Below, in pieces: positions 22,350-32,611 of a stretch of DNA of 64,000 bases. The DNA lies in the NCBI GenBank assembly GCA_002286855.1, contig NRSV01000056.1:62001-126000 (forward strand), written 5' to 3'. The stretch is from Bipolaris cookei (Eukaryota > Ascomycota > Dothideomycetes > Pleosporales > Pleosporaceae). The notes below the pieces were generated by a model. It was not told the origin of the DNA. It saw only the letters and a program-made list of their open reading frames with translations, and searched no databases. Within the stretch, counting starts at the first letter, position 1. Each line of letters begins with the position of its first letter. The translations under genes were made by a program, and so were the position numbers.

Positions 22350-23750
22350 CTCGGGCATATACTTTCCGGCCACATATGGTTTCCGGCCACCCCACCCAAA
22401 GCAGCCACCCAACTCAAACTCGTGATTTTTCCAACACTACGCTTTCAATATGGATTCACGGGAGCTTACTATGCAAAATGCTATCGCAGATCTCGATTCT
22501 GGTGTCTTTGAGAGTAAGCGGGCAGCTGCACGTTAGTATAAGATCCCGCGATCAACGCTGCAAGGCCGTCGAGCAGGCCAACAACCACACGCGACAGCTC
22601 ACTAAAACTAGCAGTGATTGACTCCAGAGCAAGAGCTATTTCTAGTAAAATGCATACTAGAAGAAGACTCACACGCATAGCCCCCATTCTACCCACGCGT
22701 ACGAGAAATGGCCACTCAAATTCTGCATATGAATGGTGACTACGAGCCACTTGGGCAACTCTAGGTACCCCATTTTGTCGCTCGTAACCCATATATCGCA
22801 TCGATAGTCGACCGAAATATCGAGAGCGCGCGTACTACTGGTACTAATTACAATACTATAAAGGGCATTCTCGAGCTGTTTGAATGCACGCGTAAAGAGC
22901 TAGGCATACAGTATAAAGATATCTAGAATATAGACAAGACTAGAGTAGCGCTAGGGGTGTATAGGAACGCCAGGGTGCTTGCAAGCTCTTCAAAGAAAAA
23001 AGCTTACGTCAAGTCTCTAGAGGATCGCGAGTGGGTATCAATTATTGAGACCGTTTCCGCCACAGGGGCCAAGCTCCAATGCCTAGTCGTCTTCAACGGC
23101 AAGCATCTTCAGACTACATGGTTTCCAACTACTAGTACACCAGATTGACTATATAATACCTCAGAGAATGGCTGGACGTCGAATGTAATTGGATCTGAGT
23201 GGCTACAGCACATCTTTATACCAAAAAACTGAGCCTGCTAGTGGTGGATATCGACTACTCATTCTTGACGGCCATGGCTCTTATACACCTATCGACTTTA
23301 TGTGGCTCTGTAAAGTGAACAAGATCTAACTACTAATATCAGAATCTCTCTTGCGAAGCACCCGGCTCGTGCTTGGCAAAGCAGGCAATGCTATTGCGGA
23401 GGCAAATACTAGAGCTGCCTAGCTTGAAGCTAAAAACTAAAAACTTTACCATCAACTATATAGCTATAAGATTATTCGTACAAGAAAACGAGTTCAGGTT
23501 AACCCAAAATAGGCGCTTTAGTAACGTTGAGAGTATTAAGGCTGCCAGTAACCGAGCAGCCGCTCTACAGGCACAACAAGCAAGCATTTCAATAGAGAAA
23601 GAAGCTGGAAAAGTAGCAGTGACATCCGCAGCTCTTACTCTTGGCTTTATGTGTAACAAGTGGCAAATATAGTTGTTGTTGTTGATAAAATTCACGAGTT
23701 TGAGTTGGATGGCTGCTTTGGGTGGGGTGGCCGGAAAGTATATGCCCGAG
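22350..23750 (+). mobile_element. Decayed pogo/Fot1-like DNA transposon (family A)
   Basis: Terminal inverted repeats start with CTCGGGCATATACTTTCCGG at 22350 and its complement ends at 23750. They stay similar for about 60 bp, apart from a 17-bp insertion (ATATGGTTTCCGGCCAC) in the left repeat that duplicates part of the repeat itself. Between them is a plus-strand transposase relic of pogo type. A clean TA duplication is not visible at both ends. The SDR gene begins 219 bp downstream. Confidence 0.85.
22451..23672 (+). pseudogene. Pogo-type transposase pseudogene (family A)
   Basis: Starts at an ATG (22451, in frame ...MDSRELTMQ) with an N-terminal helix-turn-helix (psq/CENP-B-like) region, then decays with several in-frame stops (for example TAG near 22535, TGA near 22619, TAG near 22646) and frameshifts. 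A DDE-domain part is recognisable at 22957-23148 (ARVLASSSKK, DREWVSIIETVSATGAKLQCLVVF, TTWFP), and a C-terminal tail lies up to 23672. Many stops look like C-to-T or G-to-A changes, which would fit repeat-induced point mutation, but I did not compute an index. Not functional as it stands. Confidence 0.82.
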
Positions 23751-23968
23751 ATCAAATGCTCGAATAAGCAAAGCCGAGGTCTTGTCTTGATGCACACGGG
23801 AGAGCCTGTCGAATCAAACTCAACATCTGCGTGTCACCTTACCCCCCTCTTGATGCAGCCGGATCCGCATCACTCTTGTTATCTGAAAGTGATTGCCAGT
23901 GATTGCCACTATATATCCACATAGGGCCCATAGCCAAACTCCACCCATCATCTGCATGCTCCACAGTC

Positions 23969-25149
23969 ATGTCGGCAGCTCTCCAAAACTTGGTCAACCT
24001 TGTCGCGACATCTGCCACCCGTGTTGCGCTCAATCCCATCGTGATGGCCGCTCTCTTATGGGTACTAACAAAGGGCCCTCCGCAACTCTATCATCAGCTC
24101 ACCAATAGGATCCCGGCTCTTCGAGATCCAACACGATATGCGCAGATTGTAAAAGCATTGAAAGTGTGTCTTGCGTTGAGAGCAGCAAGTGTTCTGAATA
24201 GACAGCTGAACCACGTAGCTCTGAATTCTGGAAGACTCCGAAGTGACAAGGCAAGGTGGAACTGGAGTCGTGAGGTCGCTGTCGTTACTGGAGGGTGCTC
24301 TGGAATCGGGGAGCTTGTGGTCAAGAAATTGATCAGTAAGGATATACGAGTTGCCATCCTGGACATTCGCCAACTACCCCCGAGTCTGCAGGGTGGTAAG
24401 TCTTTACCTTTGCATTACCATCGATCTCATATGCTAATTGTACTAGTCGCAAACATCACATTCTTTGCTTGCGACATTACAAACCCAAACGCTGTCTACT
24501 CGACTGCAGAAAAGATCAAAACAACTCTAGGCGCGCCTACGATTCTTGTCAACAATGCAGGCATTTTCGTGCCCCATACCATCTTGAACACCTCTGATGA
24601 CCATCTCCGGAGGATCTTTGACGTCAATGTACTCAGCAACTGGTATACTACCAAGGCGTTCCTACCGGATATGCTCCAGCATAACAAGGGCCACATTGTG
24701 ACAGTTGCGAGTACGGCGAGCTTTGTCGGTATCGCTGGTATCGCCGATTACACAGCGACCAAGGCAGCGATTTTAAGCTTCCACGAATGTCCGTCATCTG
24801 TCCTTGTTCTCATATGCTATAATAAGCTGACTTGTGGGTAGCGCTCAACCAAGAACTCAGGCATCACTACAACAGCCCGAATGTGCTTACTACGTCGATC
24901 CACCCCAATTGGGTACGCACGCCTCTCATTGCATCCCTCGAGGACGAGCTCAAGAAGCGCGGCGCCTTTATCATTGAGCCGACTGTTGTTGCAAATTCAA
25001 TTGTTGAGAGCATCATGAGCTGTAGTGGTGGACAGCTCATGTTACCAAGTGATGTAAGTAAAATAACTCACGTCAGAGGGTTGCCGAATTGGCTACAAGA
25101 GAGTCTCAGGAACAGTGTTAGCAGGTTGATCTACAATAGTCTGCAGTAA
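23969..25149 (+). CDS. Short-chain dehydrogenase/reductase (SDR, 16C-like)
   Basis: NAD(P)-dependent oxidoreductase of the classical SDR fold, likely acting on a lipid or retinoid-like alcohol/ketone. Exons 23969-24395, 24447-24788 and 24842-25149 (introns of 51 and 53 bp) give 358 aa. The N-terminus has a hydrophobic segment (LNPIVMAALLWVLT) suggesting membrane anchoring, as in the DHRS/RDH10-like group. Cofactor motif TGGCSGIG at 107-114, structural NNAG, catalytic Ser in TVASTASF and YTATK (Tyr/Lys). The second intron uses a weak donor (gtccgt), but the join restores FHESLNQELRHH, expected after the YxxxK helix. A pogo relic ends about 220 bp upstream, so the promoter may be short or altered. 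Confidence 0.88.
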
Positions 25150-25609
25150 TCAAAGTAACACATGTTTTAGCTGGGGTGTTTTGCACACACTATGCATGGG
25201 TCGGTAGGGTATGAGACAAACGCCATAGTTACCAGTCTAGGGACAAGACATGTAGCTTTCGGCGGCACTCATGCGGCGAGGCCCTTGTGTGGTGACACGG
25301 ACACGAGTTGCCGGCACTGAGGTGCCGGCGCGGAGGTGCCGCTTTCAGTAGATTTGAGGAAAAAGCGTCGAAGACTGCATGCAACGTGCCGTGTACGCAT
25401 GAGGTGTGTGTGTGTGTGTGGGTGGGTGGGTGCTTACCGTACTTCTGCCGTGCTGCGGTATCATTCACACGCCTACTAGTGGCTCGGTGGATCGCCCAAC
25501 AAAATACCGAGACGGACGCGTCGCGTTCTCTGCCAACAAGTCACTTTTGTTTCCACGTTGAGCCAACAAAGTCTTAACCGCCATTTGCCAGTCGCATTGA
25601 TTCACCACC
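25150..25609. other. Intergenic: SDR 3' flank / RNH201 promoter
   Basis: Contains a short GTGTGTG/GGTGGGTGGG run (25405-25430) and nothing else I recognise. Confidence 0.5.
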
Positions 25610-26692
25610 ATGGCAGAGGCACAGGATGATGTCCACATGGACATGCAGGACATTGAGGACGAGGCACCGCCCTCGGACGTCTTCATGGCGCCGTCAATCT
25701 CCAAGCCGCATCTTCTGGGTGGCCGGTCTTACTCCCACTTCTCACCCATTCCCAAGCAGATTGCAAATGACATGGCACGAGAGGTTGTCTTGGGTGTCGA
25801 TGAAGCAGGACGAGGTCCCGTACTAGGTACTGCTACTCTGTCCGTCTTAGACGATGACTGTAACTGATGCAATCCAGGCCCTATGGTATACGCCCTCTTT
25901 TACTTACCAATCGAACTGCACCACTCGCTCCTCGCCGAAACCCACCACTTTGATGACTCCAAAGTGCTCAAGGCCGATGTCCGGTCCGATCTCATGCGCA
26001 CACTCTGCACCCAAGGTTCCGACCTCCACGAAGCCGGCGGGTGGGCAACGCGGCTGCTGTCTGCACAAGACATCTCTGCGCACATGCTGCAACCATCCGT
26101 GTACAACTTAAACGCCCAAGCTATGGATGCGACGATTGATTTAATCAAAGAGGTCCTGGCTAAGGGTGTCAACGTCAAGGAGATATACATTGATACAATC
26201 GGCAAGCCCGAAATCTACCAGAAGAAGCTGGAGAGAATATGGCCAACCATTAGTATCACAGTCGCAAAGAAAGCCGACAGTCTATATCCAGTCGTGAGTG
26301 CAGCTTCAGTCTGCGCCAAGGTTACGCGCGACGCTGCACTAGATGTGTGCTACGAGCCCTATCACAGCCGTACTGATCCAGAAGCCGAAGATGGGGCACA
26401 AGTCCGAGTCGCGTGGGGATCAGGGTATCCGTCGGACGCGCGCACCTCAGCATGGATGAAGCAGAACATGGATCCCCTCTTTGGCTGGGGCAACGAGACT
26501 CGCTTTTCCTGGGGCACAGCCAAGGAAATGCTTGAGGGGAAAAAGGCCGATGTCAGCATCGACTGGCCGGCGGAAGACGATGGCAACGACATGCGGATGA
26601 CGGACTTCTTCAATGGTAAAAACGAGGCAACCGGTGATGAACTTGTCGACTGGTTTGGAAAGCGGGTGACGGAAGAGATGGAAGTGTTTTGA
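25610..26692 (+). CDS. RNH201: Ribonuclease H2 catalytic subunit
   Basis: Cleaves RNA in RNA/DNA hybrids and starts removal of single ribonucleotides from nuclear DNA. Exons 25610-25826 and 25878-26692 (51-bp intron) give 343 aa. The splice completes GVDEAGRGPVLGPMVY, with catalytic Asp64 and Glu65. Further active-site residues are Asp in YIDTIGKP (about 180) and Asp in KKADSLYPVVSAASVCAKVTRD (about 205). Length and the C-terminal extension match eukaryotic RNase HII-type A subunits; the end lacks an obvious PCNA box. It forms a trimer with Rnh202/203 elsewhere in the genome. Confidence 0.95.
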
Positions 26693-27325
26693 TTGTCTGG
26701 AGGTAACGCAAGGCATCCTTGCGCAAACAGCATTGCTACTGAAAGCGGCGAAAGCACACGACACTTGTTGAACACGACCTTGGAAATTTCTTTCGGACAC
26801 ATCTTGACTCGGTGCGTAAGGCTGGTCTATTGTCTGGGTAGAATACCCGGGCGTCTCCATCGGTCCGTTGAGAGATTTGCACAGGCCACCAACAAGATGG
26901 GTTATCCAACGTCACATGCTCACATGCACATCGTCAGAACCAGTCAACCCACGATGACGAGTCCAAGCGCAGTCTGCACCCTTGAAGTAAAGCCGTATTT
27001 GCTGACAAGGGAGGCCTTTTGTGGCGCTTATGTCAACAATCCGATGTGAGCCAAACCAAATAGTGCGCCTAAGCACACACCCCTTGTTGGGACCATTTCC
27101 ATGTCTGCGTGTGCTTTACGTCTATGCGTCTCATTCTGCACAGAGTCAAGGCGTGCACGTATAAATGTTGACACTGGCTTTATAGCAGCCACTGGGCCGG
27201 ATGCAGAAAAAACCTAGTCATACATAAACGTTCTTCACTTCACGTTCGGGTGTAATTACGTCGCTACAAACAAACAACAGGCAGCCACCATTTTCGCACC
27301 TTCCCCCTACCTTGCTAAAAATCTT
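26693..27325. other. Intergenic region
   Basis: Between RNH201 and the orphan gene. A TATA-like CGTATAAATG lies at about 27158-27167, 160-170 bp before the next open frame. No gene recognised. Confidence 0.5.
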
Positions 27326-28213
27326 GTGAAATCGCGATTGGATTTTAACGACTGCGCCACCTTCTCACAGTATCGCCGTCGAAATACTGCCATGAAAAGG
27401 TGCAGCAGAACTCCCGACAATCACATGTCCTGTATCCATACGAGTGCGACAGATAAGCAGCATACGAAAATGTCTCGATCAAGGAGCAACGAGCCCACAC
27501 CCTCTCACCGCACACAACATGATAGCGCGGCGATGCACATCTGCGAAGGCCGACGAAGAGGTGGTGTTGCTGCACGGGGAGAAGGCAGCCATTCCACCCT
27601 GCCCAGCAAACAAGACGTCAACATCCCGGCGCATCAATGTTTCCTACTCTCCGAAGACGAAGACAGCGACTGGGACCCGTATCCCCCTTCGCCACCGCTC
27701 TCTCCTAAAACAGTTGTCATCGAGCCAAGATCACGCTACAGCCAGCGCACAACCACATTGCACCAATATGGCTCAGCGAAGCGGCGACCAGGCTGGAAAC
27801 CGAGTCTCAAGGAAGAACTACTACGCAGAACATCGATGGATACTGCCATGGGGCACACTGAACCGCGAGCCAGCATACAGACGGGTCGTAGCCGAAGCAA
27901 GACGACAAGACTGGACTACACGGCCGAGGAAGGTGTAGAAATTCAGCAACCACAACGAAGACGCGGATCAACACTGTTGCATCCTTCGTCTCCAATCATA
28001 GGGTCGGCGATGTTACATGCAGATGCGCCACCGACGGACATTCAACCGCCACCACAGTACCCCTGTTTCGAGAACAGTCCAAAAATTCTTCTACGCAAGG
28101 GCTCCTCGCTACTCCACCCGTCTCCACCTCTAAGCGACGCAGAATCGGAAGTCAGCATGCGAATCGCGCAGCTCAAAACAGTCTTGTCGTTTCCGCCGAG
28201 GAAGCAGTGGTGA
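27326..28213 (+). CDS. Hypothetical Ser/Pro/Arg-rich protein
   Basis: A single uninterrupted frame of 295 codons with no family I recognise. Composition is that of a disordered protein: acidic patch LLSEDEDSDWDPYPPSPPLSPK (about residues 105-126), basic/serine stretches and repeated RRGSTLLHPSSP / RKGSSLLHPSPP motifs (about 220-270) that look like paired phosphorylation sites. The start is uncertain; ATGs at 27326, 27391 and 27470 are all possible. There is no hydrophobic segment or signal peptide. It is next to the composite pogo element, 143 bp downstream of its stop. Confidence 0.5.
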   Translation: MKSRLDFNDCATFSQYRRRNTAMKRCSRTPDNHMSCIHTSATDKQHTKMSRSRSNEPTPSHRTQHDSAAMHICEGRRRGGVAARGEGSHSTLPSKQDVNIPAHQCFLLSEDEDSDWDPYPPSPPLSPKTVVIEPRSRYSQRTTTLHQYGSAKRRPGWKPSLKEELLRRTSMDTAMGHTEPRASIQTGRSRSKTTRLDYTAEEGVEIQQPQRRRGSTLLHPSSPIIGSAMLHADAPPTDIQPPPQYPCFENSPKILLRKGSSLLHPSPPLSDAESEVSMRIAQLKTVLSFPPRKQW

Positions 28214-28438
28214 TGAAATGATGTAGAGCGTTTTTCTTGTTCACCCATAGCTTGTTGTTGATGGTACGTGAGCGAGCTATGATAGATGCAGCTGTTACGA
28301 CAACCTTTATGCTACAAGGCACTTGTATATAATTTTATGTTAAGTTTTTTTTGTGGTAACGTAAAGCACCACCGAGCCGGACACACCACCGAGCCGGACA
28401 CTTTTTCTTGGCATCGCGAACATCACTTGCAAAGTAAC

Positions 28439-28645
28439 ATGTCCCAACTACGTAAAGATACATTAACTCAGAGAGAAGGCAGAATTACTCTTGCTATTCA
28501 GGCCTATCGTACGGGCCAGTTTAAGAGCATTCGACGCGCTGCTGCTGTCTACAACGTTCCTTTTCAGCGGCTTTCTGATCGGCTTAACAAAATCACTTTT
28601 CGACCCCAGATATCTCCAAACTGCCGCAAACTAACTGTCAAAGTG
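28439..28645 (+). pseudogene. Transposase N-terminal fragment (family B)
   Basis: About 68 codons from ATG 28439: a helix-turn-helix (psq-like) DNA-binding region (LTQREGRITLAIQAYRTGQF, RRAAAVYNVPFQRLSDRL). The frame is open but runs into the nested hairpin element at about 28637. The same segment, more degenerate, occurs twice in the palindromic copy at 59 kb. Confidence 0.8.
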
Positions 28646-29255
28646 TAGGGTGCTGCTTGTTCTACTATCGACTCAGAAGTAGAGGTCTCTGCCTTCTACT
28701 TGTCCGTAGTAGACTCAGAGCCAGCTTGATTGAGAGATTGTAGAGAGAGAAGATATGTGCTAGGGAAGAAACACTAATTGATTGATCGTTGGTAGTGTGA
28801 ATTGATCTTGTGTGAAGTGCTCTGTCTTCTATCTACTTCTATATGTTGTAGATAAGCTACTCAGCTATTCCACGACAGAATCCGGATGCGCAGTCCACAC
28901 CCGGACTCTGCGATCAATCAAGTCTATAGTCGATCTATCAAGACTATAATCGATCAATAGACATCTATCTATGGCGCTATAGATTACGCAAGCTACTACT
29001 AGATAGACTCTTCTAGAATCTATTCTAGCTAATATATATAGTAGTAGGATAGCAAGTAGATAGAAGACAGAGCACTTCACACAAGATCAATTCACACTAC
29101 CAACGATCAATCAATTAGTGTTTCTTCCCTAGCACATATCTTCTCTCTCTAGAATCTCTCAATCAAGCTGGCTCTGAGTCTACTTCGGACAAGTAGAAGG
29201 CAGAGACCTCTACCTCTGAGTCGATAGTAGAACAAGCAGCACCCTACACTTTGAC
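28637..29255. repeat. Nested foldback/MITE-like element with 202-bp inverted repeats
   Basis: Arms 28637-28838 and 29054-29255 are 202 bp each and, reading by eye, differ at only about three positions. They enclose a 215-bp spacer with smaller palindromes (for example around 28890-28915). The ends read GTCAAAGTGTAGGG and its complement. No target-site duplication is evident. It sits exactly where the transposase reading frame of the host element is cut. There is no coding capacity. Confidence 0.9.
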
Positions 29256-30117
29256 AAAAAAGACTCTCAACCAAAAAGTACTCAAACTCCCACTATTACT
29301 CCATACCACGAGCGGTATAGAAGCCACCTTGGCTTTTATTACTAGCACAAGGATAGGAACAAGAAAGTGGCATCTTGGCCAAGAAGGCTAGAAAGAAAAA
29401 CAAGAGAAAAGAACAATAAAAGAAGAAAAACAAAGAAGAACGAATTTTGATCTTTTAGTAATATTTCCTTTCCCCTAAGAGAGCTCGCCACACACACCAA
29501 CTTTTAAGCTGAATTTTTTCATCGAAACTCGTCAATTTTCTATCGGATATAGGGGTAACACGTCGTGGGAAATCGATTAACGCCACCTCTAACGTGTGCA
29601 GCCCTCTCGTTGAGGTGCTAGAGGGGGTATTATCGATTTTCCCGCGACGTGTTCAAAATGCGAAAATCTTCGAGAACGCACGGATCGCCTCGATGACTAA
29701 TAGAAAGACTACCATACGAAAACAAAACCAATCGAAAAACACCAAAAAAATAAATAAAAACCATTTGAACGCCAGGCTAGCCTTTGCTCACCAGGCACTC
29801 TATCCAAACGCCAAGACAGCCTTTACTCGCTGCGGCACCCCCATACCAAATGCTAAGGTAGCCCTTGCCTGTGTGATAGGCTAGAGCCTAGTTGGTGTGT
29901 TGTACCTCGATGGAATCTCGGCCTGCTCCTAAAATCCGGATGCCACCTAGAGCTCCGAGTCTCGGCGAGACTCGGTGCGCTCTGACCGACAACCGGAGCG
30001 ACTAGGTCTTATCGACTCGATTGTGCAGGGGCAGCTAGCACTGTATATAGATAGCTACGTAGCTCAGAAGCTCAGTTCTCTATCGAATACAATCTTGTTA
30101 CCAGGCATCGGCAACCT
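29256..30117. other. A-rich unrecognised filler inside the composite element
   Basis: Purine/A-rich sequence that replaces the central part of the transposase. It includes a small palindrome CGAGTCTCGGCGAGACTCGG at 29957-29976. I recognise no gene; it may be an older insertion. Confidence 0.45.
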
Positions 30118-30645
30118 TTGCGCAGCCTCTCACACCCACCACAAGAAGCTCAGCTAGAAACACCCTGGGAGTCTAAAACCCCTAGCAATTCGTACGAATT
30201 TGGATCACAGTCGAAGCTTGTGAGAGATCCTTTTGTACGATCACCAACTGCTGCACAAGAAGGCTTCTCAAAGCTTATTGAAGGAGCTGAGGAGATGCTA
30301 CATGAGAATGTGCTTATGAAGGCCCGCATACGAGAGCTTGAAGAGCAATTAGCTGAGGTAACAAAGCGCCGAGGGCGTAAAAGAAAGCGAATTCAGACAG
30401 GCGGGACACTAGACTTTGGTGCAGGAGCATCGCAGGCAGCTGAAAATGCTGCTACTGGTCGTACGGCATCAAAGAAGGCGCGTGGTGGGGGTAGTCAAGA
30501 AAAGGCTCTACCAGGTCAACGGCACTGTGGAACCTGTAGGAGAGTGGGCCATAACGCCCGTACGTGCCAAAAAGATGTAGAAGAAGATTCTCTATCAGAT
30601 ACAAGTGAGTTGTATAACGCATCTATAGCTAGTGTAGAGTAATTC
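30118..30645 (+). pseudogene. Transposase C-terminal fragment with zinc knuckle (family B)
   Basis: Open frame of about 174 codons without a good start. It contains a predicted coiled coil (LIEGAEEMLHENVLMKARIRELEEQLAEVT region), a basic patch KRRGRKRKR and a C-terminal zinc knuckle of the form C-x2-C-x4-H-x4-C (CGTCRRVGHNARTC), as found at the end of many fungal pogo-like transposases. The frame is intact for its full length, unlike the missing catalytic part. Confidence 0.75.
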
Positions 30646-30727
30646 GAGTTTTCGTACATGAAGTTCGTGATGCCAAGAAAAAGTGTCCGGCTCGGTGGTG
30701 TGTCCGGCTCGGTGGTGCTTTACGTTA

Positions 30728-32029
30728 TTTGGCTATCGATTTGTGTACATAGAGTATAAACCGATCCTACCCGCATTACTACATGTTTTCTTGGTTCTAT
30801 GCTCGCTGTAATGTATTTATTAAGCAGATTCAGAAGGCAAAGCCGACATCAATAATGAATAGGTACTTTGCACCCTGAACCGAGCAAGTCTGAGAAGCGC
30901 TATTGGCGATGCCTCCGAAACATCCAGCAAGATGCTCATCGTGTAAACACTACCAAATCCTTATCTTCATGTTGCTAAACTATCACCAGCATCCCAAATC
31001 ACGCTATCCCTCTGCGTCGCACGTCTCCTTCGGAACAGCATCTACCTACATATTTCCCAATCCGTGGAGCAGCGGTTTCAGAGGTGGCATAAATGACGAT
31101 GTGCATTGTTAGAAACCGTGCACAACACAGTATCAGTTGGGCTGCTGTGTAGCTTGAGCGGAAAATACAGTGTCATTGAGTATCGAACAGGGTAGGTGAA
31201 ATCCGTGGGTATATTGTTGACTTACGAAATTTTTTTTTCCAAATATGTAGGGAATAATGGAATCGTGAGGGAGCAAAATGGTTGGGATACTTCTTGCTTT
31301 GTTGTTTTCCCATGCAAACGCCAATTTTGGGTTAGGATTTTGAAGGTATCTTTCTGGAAATTGTCGGAATGTGTTGGTTTTTGCCTGCGCCATGTCGTAA
31401 AGGCGTGTGCATGTTGAAGATGCTGGAAAAGCTGAAGACAATGTCCTCGACACGTGAAGCATACGATATGTGCGTGCTGATGCTTGCACAGTCTAAACGC
31501 CTCGCCTTGTTCAAATACTCTTCCGCAATGCTGGTCACAGACGAGATCGTTTCCGTGAGATGCAACTTGCTGAAAATGAACTACATTCCGACGAATTCTT
31601 GACCCAGCTTTACACCTCTTTGAGTACTACTCAACGCTACTATTTCTTGAAATCTTAACACAAAAAGTATCAACTAAATCCCAGTCCAAATGGTGAACTG
31701 CTTGCCGACAGGTTTCAATCATTTTGCGTGACCCTTTCTTGTTTTTTCTCCCAGGTATGCCACAAGATAGTACAACAAGGGATGGCTTTCACAAAACTAT
31801 TTAGTATCATACTGTGTACATTCAATAGTCTCATTACAGGAGATAAAGCTTTGGCAAGGCCGTCACGGGGCTCAACTCGAGGGCGAGTTGATGGTTGTCG
31901 CAATTCTTCGCCTAGCTAGAGAGCACTAAGGAACACCACTTCTCCAAAAAAGGACGACCCCTAAACAACACTCTAGTTACTGCTATTACAACGGCAGGTA
32001 CTCGAAAAGTGCAAAAATAGACGAGCAGA
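30728..32029. other. AT-rich intergenic stretch between element and tRNA genes
   Basis: About 1.3 kb. Open frames on both strands at 31130-31600 are short and low in quality. I see no gene. Confidence 0.45.
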
Positions 32030-32137
32030 TGCATCGGCCGGGAATCGAACCCGGGGCTAGCCGACGTTGTCCAACTGGAACCTATGAAGGACCAGAGTGG
32101 ATGGCAACGGCTAATTTTACCACTAAACCACCGATGC
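32030..32137 (-). tRNA. tRNA-Gly(GCC) with intron
   Basis: The minus strand folds as a tRNA: acceptor GCATCGG pairs with CCGATGC plus discriminator A, D-arm GTTT...AAAT, anticodon stem AGCCG/CGGCT with loop TT-GCC-A, T-arm CCGGG-TTCGATT-CCCGG. An intron of about 37 nt interrupts the loop one base 3' of the anticodon, the canonical position; removing it leaves 71 nt, the normal tRNA-Gly size. Confidence 0.92.
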
Positions 32138-32166
32138 TGAAAACATAGAAGGTATTGCTACCTGTG

Positions 32167-32250
32167 TGACCTAACCAGGGGTCGAACCTGGAATCTCTTG
32201 ATTTCGGATATGAATCGTAGTCAAGCGCCTTGCCATTGGGCCATTAGGCC
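32167..32250 (-). tRNA. tRNA-Arg(ACG) with short intron
   Basis: Minus strand: acceptor GGCCTAA/TTAGGTC (one G-U pair) plus discriminator A, D-stem GCC/GGC, anticodon stem CTTGA/TCAAG, loop CT-ACG-A, T-arm CCAGG-TTCGACC-CCTGG. About 12 nt between A37 and position 38 are best read as an intron. It lies 29 bp upstream of tRNA-Gly on the same strand. Confidence 0.9.
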
Positions 32251-32611
32251 AGTGATTGCTTAGTAATTGATGGAGGACTTTGAAATTAAGATAATAATAA
32301 TTACCAAACTAATCTAAAACAAAGTTGAAAGCGACGAGTTCTCAATATCTAAATCTCTGAAGAGGGAACTATAGTGGGGTATTCATCTGAAAAAAAATGG
32401 GTGCCCCGCTGTGGCTAGGGAGGGACCGAAGCTTTCCGAAATCCGGAATTTCGCTAGGCGAACGCGTAGTGGAGCATCCCTAAATCTTCTATTTTCATTG
32501 TCTTTGACCTTTGTACGAAAAATATAATAACGTCAAGGATCAATAAGCTGGAAATATCAGTAAGCTGAACGCCCCGCCCAGCCTGACGCGACTCTCTCCG
32601 CAACCACCACC

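Larger units (their letters stand above)
28357..30727 (+). mobile_element. Composite pogo-like element (family B) with nested insertion
   Basis: Ends are TA-flanked inverted repeats of at least 60 bp starting TAACGTAAAGCACCACCGAG (28357) and mirrored to 30727, with a single mismatch in the first 60 bp. Each terminus carries two direct copies of a 17-bp unit (CACCACCGAGCCGGACA; 28367-28383 and 28384-28400 on the left). Inside are the transposase N-terminus (28439-28645), a nested 619-bp hairpin element (28637-29255), about 750 bp of A-rich unrecognised sequence and the transposase C-terminus (30118-30645). The DDE catalytic core is absent, so the element cannot move itself. Confidence 0.88.

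Noticed and set aside
28357..30727. Retrotransposon origin
   Set aside because: Ends are inverted and TA-flanked, and the coding pieces are helix-turn-helix and knuckle modules of a pogo transposase; no reverse transcriptase.
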